From contig DEAI01000004.1 in NCBI GenBank assembly GCA_002346675.1, positions 1 through 5,573 on the forward strand: a stretch of 5,573 bases of DNA, in the 5' to 3' direction. The notes beneath the pieces were generated by a model, which saw only the letters and a list, made by a program, of their open reading frames with translations, was not told where the DNA came from and ran no database searches. The stretch is from Fidelibacterota bacterium UBA2986. GTDB lineage: Bacteria; Fidelibacterota; Marinisomatia; Marinisomatales; AB-629-J13. This document shows positions 1-5,573 of this stretch, piece by piece (positions within the stretch are counted from its first letter, which is position 1; each line of letters begins with the position of its first letter). Made by a program: the position numbers and the translations under genes.

Positions 1-1966
1 TATAGACGATTTGATGACCAAATACAGAACTATTATGTTCATCCCATTGTTGTTGATTTAATAGTGACTTTTCTTGAAAATTATTTCGATATACCGGATA
101 CACTAGAGAGTCAATTGTAACAGAGCCTCTAAAAGAAAGATTCTCATAATCATTATCATACTCATATACTGAATGTATCATACTATTATGAAAATATTCA
201 AAAACCTCAACCAAAGGAACTTCTCCTGAATTATTTATACCAATCAAAACTTCATTTGAAATGAGTGAATGAAAATAAGTACGAGAACTGTCATTGATAT
301 TCTTTATAAACCATAGTGAGTCCAAGCCACCAATCAATAATATAGTTGATCCAGCATTATCTAATGTAAAAAAAGCTCGATAATATGCGCTAGAATCACT
401 ATATCCATACGGCTTTAGAGTATTAATAATATTAAACGTGGCCGTGTCATGTGCTGACCCTATATTTTCTATAGAAATGTGACTCTTTGAACCATTGTTT
501 GAGCTCGTGTTTGGGTAAGAATTATCATAAAATGAAGGCAGTGAACCCTTACTCTGAGGGTTTGCCCTATAATATTCCTCATTCTCAGCAAACCACATAT
601 CTCCAAAATACCCCGATGATGGATCATTAAACATAAAAAACGATTGTTGTCCGATATCTTGAGCTCCGTCAGCTTCTTCAATATCAATTCCAGGTAAATT
701 TATATCTTTATTAATTGAATAATCATCAATTCCGTGTTGAATTCTGTTTTCATCAATATGCCATATGAGTAAACCAGAACCTGGAAGTCCAATATCATAG
801 TCTGGTATCCTTGTTATTACACCATTATTATCACTCTCTATACTCACAGAGTCTTTTAAACTTTTTATGAAAGAAGGGTAGTTATCTGTATCTTGCCAGG
901 TTTTAAATCTAATTGAGTCTAGACTTACACCTTTTCGGTAATGATTTATTCTGTTTTCTATTAAAAAGTATTCTGTCTCATTAATATCAACTCTAATAAT
1001 TTTATTCTGACTTATTTTTGGGAGATTAACCTGAGAATTATCAGTAACGATAGTTGGTAACTCCCAGCCAGCATGGATTCGGGACCAAGGATCTGGAGGT
1101 GAAGGTACAATTCCTCTTCCATTGTTAGACCCTTGATCCATCAGACCAAAAACACCAATTCGACTTTTACCACTTTCAATATCCCAAAGTGGAGGTAAGC
1201 CTACTGCAAATCCAATCATTAGTGATAAGGTTCCGGTTAATCCATACTGATAATCACATGGATCAGACTCACTAGCGAACATAGAATTAGAGATTGCGTA
1301 GTTGAGATGGTTTTGGGTCTCTGGCAGAATAATTCCTTTATCTATTGTAGATGATCCAATTGTGATACCGTTTTCACCTGTAGAATTTTTTATCATATTA
1401 GGATCAACATATGTTGATGGAATATCTTCAGGAGTAGGGTCTAAAAAAGGAAGTGAAAAATCCTGCCCAATACCAGCGTGAAAAACAATTACAAGGTCAT
1501 AAATAGAATAATCTATAGCATCCGCTATAAAAGCTGTTTCAATTGACTCTTTAAATAGTTCTACAAGTCTATCTTCTGAAATATTTTCTTCATTGTATGG
1601 GTAATAGTAAGACATAGATTGTGATAATTCATATGATGCAGATGCTCCTGGATATATATCGCTATCGGTAAGGTTAATCCCAAATTTCCCATATGAAACA
1701 GACTGAAAATAATTATTGGCTGCCTTTAACTGAGAGTGAAAGTACATTCCGTCATGTGGCGGTGAATCAATATGATAGGTTCCACAGTCAATACCTTCTA
1801 TGGCACTTAAAAATTTTCCGTTTCCCGTTGTGCTCTCTTTATCATCCTCTTGAAAACTAACCATTAAAGCGCAAATACGGAGTTCTCCAGATATTTCAGC
1901 ACTTGTAATTGATAATAAAAACCAGGAATAGAAAAAAATCCAGTTTTTAAACAAACTAAATTTCAC
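1..1966 (-). CDS. Secreted M6-family (immune inhibitor A-like) protein with degenerate zinc site, 3' end outside window
   Basis: The frame is open for 655 codons from a GTG at 1966 to the window edge, so the C-terminus is missing. The GTG start is chosen because it gives a good signal peptide (Lys2 and Lys7, hydrophobic residues 9-20, likely cleavage after Ala23). It lies 10 bases past the PorV-gene stop, but I see no Shine-Dalgarno sequence and no in-frame ATG nearby, so translational coupling is likely. M6-like features in order are an ALMVSFQED strand (33-41), SPPHD (68-72), VIVFHAGIGQD (about 159-169), GLPPLWD (256-262), FGLMDQGS (273-280, the Met-turn region), PWSRIHAGW, GLLIWHID (398-405) and SHISIENIG (495-503). 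Family knowledge places HExxHxxGxxD just before and through the GLP turn. Here that stretch (249-259) reads LMIGFAVGLPP, with every zinc ligand and the catalytic Glu absent. The frame has no stop or shift, so this is not a decayed gene. Residues from about 517 on are an unassigned, probably beta-rich extension. It is probably exported; a T9SS sorting domain could lie beyond the edge. The family assignment is fairly sure, the role is unknown, and proteolytic activity is not expected. Confidence 0.85.
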   Translation of the reverse strand, partial: MKFSLFKNWIFFYSWFLLSITSAEISGELRICALMVSFQEDDKESTTGNGKFLSAIEGIDCGTYHIDSPPHDGMYFHSQLKAANNYFQSVSYGKFGINLTDSDIYPGASASYELSQSMSYYYPYNEENISEDRLVELFKESIETAFIADAIDYSIYDLVIVFHAGIGQDFSLPFLDPTPEDIPSTYVDPNMIKNSTGENGITIGSSTIDKGIILPETQNHLNYAISNSMFASESDPCDYQYGLTGTLSLMIGFAVGLPPLWDIESGKSRIGVFGLMDQGSNNGRGIVPSPPDPWSRIHAGWELPTIVTDNSQVNLPKISQNKIIRVDINETEYFLIENRINHYRKGVSLDSIRFKTWQDTDNYPSFIKSLKDSVSIESDNNGVITRIPDYDIGLPGSGLLIWHIDENRIQHGIDDYSINKDINLPGIDIEEADGAQDIGQQSFFMFNDPSSGYFGDMWFAENEEYYRANPQSKGSLPSFYDNSYPNTSSNNGSKSHISIENIGSAHDTATFNIINTLKPYGYSDSSAYYRAFFTLDNAGSTILLIGGLDSLWFIKNINDSSRTYFHSLISNEVLIGINNSGEVPLVEVFEYFHNSMIHSVYEYDNDYENLSFRGSVTIDSLVYPVYRNNFQEKSLLNQQQWDEHNSSVFGHQIVY

Positions 1967-1976
1967 AGAAAATTGA

Positions 1977-3329
1977 CTAATATTCCATATTGAGTGAGAA
2001 TCTCATCGTATTTGTTAGCGGATGTCCTGGCTCTCCATATGTGTATCCAAAATCAAAACCATAGCCAGCAAATCTTAAACCTATCCCAAAAGTTGGGTTA
2101 CTTATTTTCCCTGTTTTATCATAATAATAACCAGTACGTATCGCAAAATACTTCCCATACCAATATTCAAGACCAAAATTATGGACTAGTTTATCTAATT
2201 CATCCGAAAGGCTGCGATCTTCGCTATTACCAACCTCTTTCTGGCCCCATTCATTGTACTTTCCCCAGCCTTGATCGCCAGGATTAATATCATCTGTTCG
2301 GACCATTTCATTTGCATCGGGCTTATTATTTTCATTAAGATCCATCGACTCATCCCAGGTCCACCCTCCAATAATTTTGTCTCCATACTCGCCTGATATT
2401 GCTCGGTCAATATCACCACCTAGAAACCAATCATCTACCCATGAGGTAAATAATGCTAAATATATAGGATCTGTATGAGCAATTTCTATCTGTCCTTTTT
2501 TATTATAATCATTTCCAGGACTCTGGTTCCCATCTTCATCATAGCCACCAATATATCCATTGTCATCCCAGTCCATATCAGGGTAAGAGGCAACAAGCAA
2601 TTTATCTACATCATAAACTAGATTTAGTTTATTATATTCAGTATTTACAATCCCATAGTTTAATCCCAAAGTCAGATTTGTCGGTTGAGGATCTGCTTGG
2701 TCCGGATCAATAAAGGAAACTTTTGGTCCGATGTTAGATAAATTAAAACCAATATCAAGGTCATCGATTAGCCAATCTTTTTGTAAGTAACCAATATCAA
2801 AACCAAAGTCTAATGATGTACCTTTTCCTTTTTCACTTCCTGCTCCAATTTCGACCAAATGCTGGTATGAGATTTTTGCATTAATTCCAAAAGATTTCTT
2901 TTCAGATATCAAAGCTCCATAGGACAATGAAAATGCTGTCATATAGCTTGTGAAGGTTCCAAGCTCTTCACCAATCTCGCTTGTCCTTACCTGTTCTCCA
3001 AGATTAAGAAATATGATGTGACCTCCCAAGGTACCTAGAGTATTGTAATGTTTTCTAAATCCAAAGAATTCATAATACATATCATCGGCTAAACCGGGTA
3101 GCCAATTCACATGCATTAGCGCCGCTTCAGATCCTTTTAAAAACCCTAAGCCTGCCGGGTTCCAGTAGCTGGCATATGCATCGTTTGCGACTGCTACCTG
3201 TGCTTCTCCCATTCCACCAGCTCTAGCGCCAGGAGCTATAAGTAGAAATATCGCACCAGCCTCACTCTGGGCGATGAGCAGACGTGTAAATATATGTAAT
3301 ACAATGAGTACTACGATGAAACGCTTCAT
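1977..3329 (-). CDS. PorV/PorQ-family outer-membrane beta-barrel protein
   Basis: This complete 450-residue protein starts at an ATG preceded by a strong AAGGAG site. The N-terminus is a Sec signal peptide (Lys2, Arg3, hydrophobic to residue 20, probable cleavage around Ala20-Gln21) with no lipobox cysteine. The family hallmark follows: FLLIAPGARAGGMGEA (28-43), then VANDAYASYWNPAGL (47-61), as in PorV/PorQ and FadL-like barrels. The rest alternates as amphipathic strands rich in Gly and aromatics, and it ends RFSLNMEY, with an aromatic last residue as is usual for barrels. PorV in Bacteroidota sits in the outer membrane and works in the T9SS attachment/shuttle complex that receives cargo with C-terminal signals; many paralogues in related phyla have no assigned role. 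Residues of about 250-375 form an acidic insertion with two EF-hand-like loops, D253-D264 and D330-E341, probably facing outside and binding calcium (inference). The gene is the first of a likely two-gene unit with the downstream M6-like gene, under its own promoter. The family is confident, but a true T9SS role rather than a paralogue's is less certain. Confidence 0.9.
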   Translation of the reverse strand: MKRFIVVLIVLHIFTRLLIAQSEAGAIFLLIAPGARAGGMGEAQVAVANDAYASYWNPAGLGFLKGSEAALMHVNWLPGLADDMYYEFFGFRKHYNTLGTLGGHIIFLNLGEQVRTSEIGEELGTFTSYMTAFSLSYGALISEKKSFGINAKISYQHLVEIGAGSEKGKGTSLDFGFDIGYLQKDWLIDDLDIGFNLSNIGPKVSFIDPDQADPQPTNLTLGLNYGIVNTEYNKLNLVYDVDKLLVASYPDMDWDDNGYIGGYDEDGNQSPGNDYNKKGQIEIAHTDPIYLALFTSWVDDWFLGGDIDRAISGEYGDKIIGGWTWDESMDLNENNKPDANEMVRTDDINPGDQGWGKYNEWGQKEVGNSEDRSLSDELDKLVHNFGLEYWYGKYFAIRTGYYYDKTGKISNPTFGIGLRFAGYGFDFGYTYGEPGHPLTNTMRFSLNMEY

Positions 3330-3336
3330 GGATGAT

Positions 3337-3342
3337 CTCCTT
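3337..3342 (-). promoter_or_regulatory. Ribosome binding site of the PorV-like gene
   Basis: The minus strand reads AAGGAG seven bases before the ATG at 3329, a near-perfect Shine-Dalgarno sequence at normal spacing. It fixes the start of the PorV-like gene. It stands out because the neighbouring TTG-started permease gene and GTG-started M6-like gene show no comparable site. Confidence 0.8.
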
Positions 3343-3364
3343 GATAGTATTAATTTAGTGTATT

Positions 3365-3385
3365 ATCCCCTCTTTCCTAGGGGAT
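3365..3385 (-). promoter_or_regulatory. Leader hairpin upstream of the PorV-like gene
   Basis: A perfect 7-bp inverted repeat (ATCCCCT / AGGGGAT) encloses a 7-base loop. Its four G-C pairs stand out in a very AT-rich gap. It lies between the predicted promoter and the ribosome binding site, 22 bases before AAGGAG, so it would fold in the 5' untranslated leader. Neither strand has a T-run after the stem, so it is not a standard intrinsic terminator. It may stabilise the mRNA, act as an attenuator-like element, or help end the upstream TRAP transcript. The structure is visible in the sequence; its role is inferred. Confidence 0.5.
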
Positions 3386-3432
3386 GAAAATAGCGTTTAG
3401 TCTATACTAGTACTCCTATAATTTGGACGGCA

Positions 3433-3462
3433 AATATATTCCATGAATAATCTCAGTGTCAA
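3433..3462 (-). promoter_or_regulatory. Predicted promoter for the PorV-like and M6-like genes
   Basis: On the minus strand there is a perfect TTGACA (3457-3462), an 18-base spacer and TATATT (3433-3438), matching five of six bases of TATAAT. The -10 continues as TATATTTG, which also fits the TAnnTTTG -7 element known from Bacteroidota housekeeping sigma factors. Transcription would begin around 3426 and give a leader of about 95 bases carrying the hairpin at 3365-3385. The position, in the only sizeable gap in the window and upstream of a gene with a strong ribosome binding site, supports it as the start of a new transcription unit separate from the TRAP genes. Confidence 0.55.
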
Positions 3463-3492
3463 GAAATGTTTATCTTAATAATTTTAGTTATT

Positions 3493-5295
3493 CTATAATA
3501 ACCAAAGTGTCAATTGTGGGAAATAGGTTATAAATAACACCGCAACCAGCAGAACGATAAAAAACGGAAAGGTTGACTTATATATTTCAGGCATCTTTTC
3601 ATCAAACCTATATGCTGATAAAAAGAGGTTCATACCGACTGGAGGCGTCAGATATCCGAGCTCTAAATTAGCAATAAAAATTATTGCCAGATGAATTGGA
3701 TCTACGCCATAGTGCAGCCCCAATGGAGCAATCAGAGGTACAACGATAATGATTGCACTAAAAATATCCATCAGGCACCCAATAATTAATAGAAAAATAT
3801 TTAACAGTATTAGAAATACATATTTTGAGCTTACCAGCTCTTTCATTACAGATAAAATCTTCATCGGTATTTGCGCATCAACCATGTAACTAGTCAGACC
3901 CATAGCAGCACCGATAATTATCAATACTCCACCAACTAAAGTAGCACAAGAAACAATTATATTAACAATATCTTTAATGTTTATATCTTTGTAAATAAAA
4001 GTCTCAATTAGAAAAATATAAACTACTGTAAAGGCAGCTGTTTCTACTAATTTTGCATGCCCACCAAAAATACCATAGAGCACTATGAAAGGAATAAATA
4101 ATTCCCACTTCGTCTCCCAACAGGCTTTAATTGACTCATTCAAATTGAATTTCTTTATTTCAACCTTATCTAATTCGCCAGAGTAAAATGTCCATAGTGA
4201 TAATACTATAATTAAAAATATACCTGGAAAAATCCCAGCAATAAATATACTTTTTATCGAAATACCTGCAGTTACACCATAAAGAATTAGAGGTAAGCTT
4301 GGAGGAAATAATAAACCAATTGAACCAGAAGCTGTAATTAGGCCTAAGGAAAACTTTTTCTTGTATCCATCTTTTATCAGCATTGGGAAAAGTAAGCCCC
4401 CTAAGGCAAGAATAGTCACACCAGATCCTCCAGTTAGTGCAGTAAAAAAGCCACATATTAATAACACTATCACAGGCGTTCCACCTGGAAGCCAACCAAA
4501 TAAGGCTTTAAAAACATTAACCAACCGGTCTGATGCTCTACTCTCGGCTAAAAAATATCCCGCAAGTGTAAATAATGGAATTGTAGCTAGGTGTGGAGAA
4601 ACAACGATACGATATGCTTCTGCAATCACAGCTGAAATGGGTACATAATCAAACCAAAAAAGTAGAACTCCAAGACCTGCTAGAACTGTGAAAATAGGAG
4701 CACCATTTAACACAGAAAAAATAAATATAATTATACCTAGTGTAAGAATAAATCCATTTTCTCTAAGAACATCCTGAGACACCAAAAATATAATAATCAA
4801 TAGAATAGTAAGTAGGCCACTCAAGGAAAAAATATTACATCTCATTTTTCCTGCTATATGAATAAAAATAATAAAATATCCTAGTGGCATGGCGGCCTGA
4901 AATATCCAACGAGGTAAACTAGGTGCAATAAAAACTGGATATTGGAAAGACAGTTCAATAAGAACTAGGTCAAGACTGCCAATAGCCAAAAGTAAAACAG
5001 TAATAACGCTGACCCATTTGGTAACGTGTCTACTAAAACCTGATACTTTATCATTAAAAAGTGACGTATTGGACAGCGATAACAGTTTATTATCTCTAGA
5101 AGCAATAACTGCACCACTAAAACCAATCAAAAGCGTTAAATGAGAAACTAAAGTTTGTGATGCAGGGATTTTTGCTAATCCGGAGAAAAAAGGACGAATT
5201 ATTTCTCTGATGATTAAATCAGAAAATGGGAGTAATACTAATAATATGAATATTATGCATGCAACAAAATTTTCAATCTTATTAATAATTTTCAA
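3493..5295 (-). CDS. Fused TRAP transporter permease, DctQ-DctM (small and large membrane subunits)
   Basis: This 600-residue inner-membrane protein is the ion-coupled permease of a tripartite (TRAP) uptake system that receives substrate from a periplasmic DctP-type protein. Residues of about 1-155 are the DctQ part with four membrane segments (around 11-29, 47-65, 94-117, 131-147), including the HLTLLIGFSGAVIASRDNK region. Residues of about 158-600 are DctM. Its signatures are IPLFTLAGYFLAES (239-252), a first re-entrant hairpin around TGGSGVT (288-294), GYKKKFSLGLITASGS, PPS (331-333) with ILYG, and the second-half TPPVGMNLF (550-558). Total length is close to the fused sialic-acid permease SiaQM of Haemophilus, but that does not identify the substrate, which may be any organic acid. 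The start is TTG, with no clear Shine-Dalgarno sequence, 16 bases after the dctP stop. The next in-frame Met is at residue 136, inside the DctQ part, so TTG is by far the best choice and translational coupling is likely. The gene appears intact. Confidence 0.93.
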   Translation of the reverse strand: MKIINKIENFVACIIFILLVLLPFSDLIIREIIRPFFSGLAKIPASQTLVSHLTLLIGFSGAVIASRDNKLLSLSNTSLFNDKVSGFSRHVTKWVSVITVLLLAIGSLDLVLIELSFQYPVFIAPSLPRWIFQAAMPLGYFIIFIHIAGKMRCNIFSLSGLLTILLIIIFLVSQDVLRENGFILTLGIIIFIFSVLNGAPIFTVLAGLGVLLFWFDYVPISAVIAEAYRIVVSPHLATIPLFTLAGYFLAESRASDRLVNVFKALFGWLPGGTPVIVLLICGFFTALTGGSGVTILALGGLLFPMLIKDGYKKKFSLGLITASGSIGLLFPPSLPLILYGVTAGISIKSIFIAGIFPGIFLIIVLSLWTFYSGELDKVEIKKFNLNESIKACWETKWELFIPFIVLYGIFGGHAKLVETAAFTVVYIFLIETFIYKDINIKDIVNIIVSCATLVGGVLIIIGAAMGLTSYMVDAQIPMKILSVMKELVSSKYVFLILLNIFLLIIGCLMDIFSAIIIVVPLIAPLGLHYGVDPIHLAIIFIANLELGYLTPPVGMNLFLSAYRFDEKMPEIYKSTFPFFIVLLVAVLFITYFPQLTLWLL

Positions 5296-5311
5296 AATTG
5301 ATTCAATATCA

Positions 5312-5573
5312 TTATTGCTTGGCAGATGGCATGCTGTCTTTTAGCTTGATGACTCGATCAAATATTTCTTTCTGAACAATATTACCTCTAATGAGTGGAT
5401 ACATTGACTCTACTAGCGTATTCCATTCATTTAGCTGCTTAGCTGTTAAATCATGAACCTTAAGCCCATATTCTTTCATTACCTCAACAGCATTATCTGC
5501 CTCTTGGCGGTTATTAAGTTGATATTCAATACCAATCTCATCAGAGACCTTAGTCATTATTTCTTGATATTTA
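5312..5573 (-). CDS. TRAP transporter substrate-binding protein (DctP type), C-terminal fragment
   Basis: Only the last 86 residues are in the window; the frame is open to the edge, beginning KYQEI before the internal Met at 5557, which should not be taken as the start. The fragment is helical and charged, with the pattern of DctP C-termini: an amphipathic helix (NRQEADNAVEVMKEYG), then LKVHDLTAKQLNEW, then a final helix of about 30 residues. DctP proteins are periplasmic binders that hand organic acids to the DctQ-DctM permease encoded 16 bases downstream, and that linkage is the main support for the call. The conserved substrate-binding Arg and the signal peptide lie outside the window, so the substrate cannot be inferred. 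Confidence 0.8.
   Translation of the reverse strand, partial: KYQEIMTKVSDEIGIEYQLNNRQEADNAVEVMKEYGLKVHDLTAKQLNEWNTLVESMYPLIRGNIVQKEIFDRVIKLKDSMPSAKQ

Noticed and set aside
469..687. 72-codon minus-strand reading frame inside the M6-like gene
   Set aside because: It lies in another frame of the long open M6-like coding region, has no ribosome binding site and resembles no family; it is a shadow frame.
1..1966. M6-like gene considered as a pseudogene because it lacks the catalytic motif
   Set aside because: The frame is continuous for 655 codons, the signal peptide and several family motifs are intact, and the changes are substitutions rather than frameshifts or stops, so a functional non-catalytic protein is more likely.
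1994..2287. 97-codon plus-strand reading frame opposite the PorV-like gene
   Set aside because: It is fully antisense to the well-supported PorV-like gene and its product is low-complexity (Gln/Asn/His-rich) with no recognisable domain.
2195..2419. 74-codon minus-strand frame inside the PorV-like gene
   Set aside because: It is a frame-shifted reading of the acidic insertion, with no start signal and no family resemblance.
3405..3412. 8-bp palindrome TACTAGTA just downstream of the predicted transcription start, considered as an operator
   Set aside because: A perfect 8-bp palindrome is expected by chance about once in a gap of this size and AT content, and no second copy or longer symmetry supports a binding site.
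3476..3492. AT-only inverted repeat just after the dctQM stop, considered as a terminator
   Set aside because: The stem is about five A-T pairs with no G-C pair and no following T-run, too weak for an intrinsic terminator.
4166..4648. Two frames (minus 4166-4495 and plus 4361-4648) within the TRAP permease gene
   Set aside because: Both overlap the conserved DctM core in other frames; the minus one is Trp/Cys-rich, as expected of a shifted membrane-protein reading, and neither has translation signals.

Overview
All four genes in this window lie on the minus strand, so the transcription order runs from the high-coordinate end to the low end. The order is: the tail of a TRAP-transporter substrate-binding protein (dctP type), a fused TRAP permease (DctQ-DctM), a 163-base gap with a promoter and a leader hairpin, a PorV/PorQ-family outer-membrane barrel protein, and a large secreted protein of the M6 (immune inhibitor A-like) peptidase family. 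That last gene runs off the low-coordinate edge. The DNA is AT-rich and tightly packed: 16 bases separate dctP from dctQM, and 10 bases separate the PorV gene from the M6 gene. I see no RNA gene, mobile element, CRISPR array or clear intrinsic terminator.

The organism looks like a member of the Fibrobacterota-Chlorobiota-Bacteroidota side of the tree. The best guess is Candidatus Marinimicrobia (SAR406), which combines PorV-like proteins, large M6-type secreted proteins, fused TRAP permeases and AT-rich genomes. This is inferred from family content only, because the window holds no phylogenetic marker.

The window has two functional blocks. Positions 3493-5573 form a TRAP uptake system: a periplasmic binding protein plus an ion-coupled permease for an organic acid whose identity cannot be read here. 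Positions 1-3329 form an envelope/secretion block. PorV is an outer-membrane partner of the type IX secretion system (T9SS), and the adjacent M6-like protein has a signal peptide and could be a T9SS cargo, although its C-terminus, where a sorting domain would sit, lies outside the window.

The most notable observation is that the M6-like protein keeps the family framework (HAG-type motif, GLP turn, Met-turn region, GLLIWHID motif) but lacks the zinc-binding signature. Where HExxHxxGxxD is expected the protein reads LMIGFAVGLPP, so both histidines, the catalytic glutamate and the third ligand are missing in an otherwise intact reading frame. It therefore appears to be a secreted pseudo-peptidase. 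A second point is that the PorV-like protein carries an Asp/Asn-rich insertion with two EF-hand-like calcium-binding loops.
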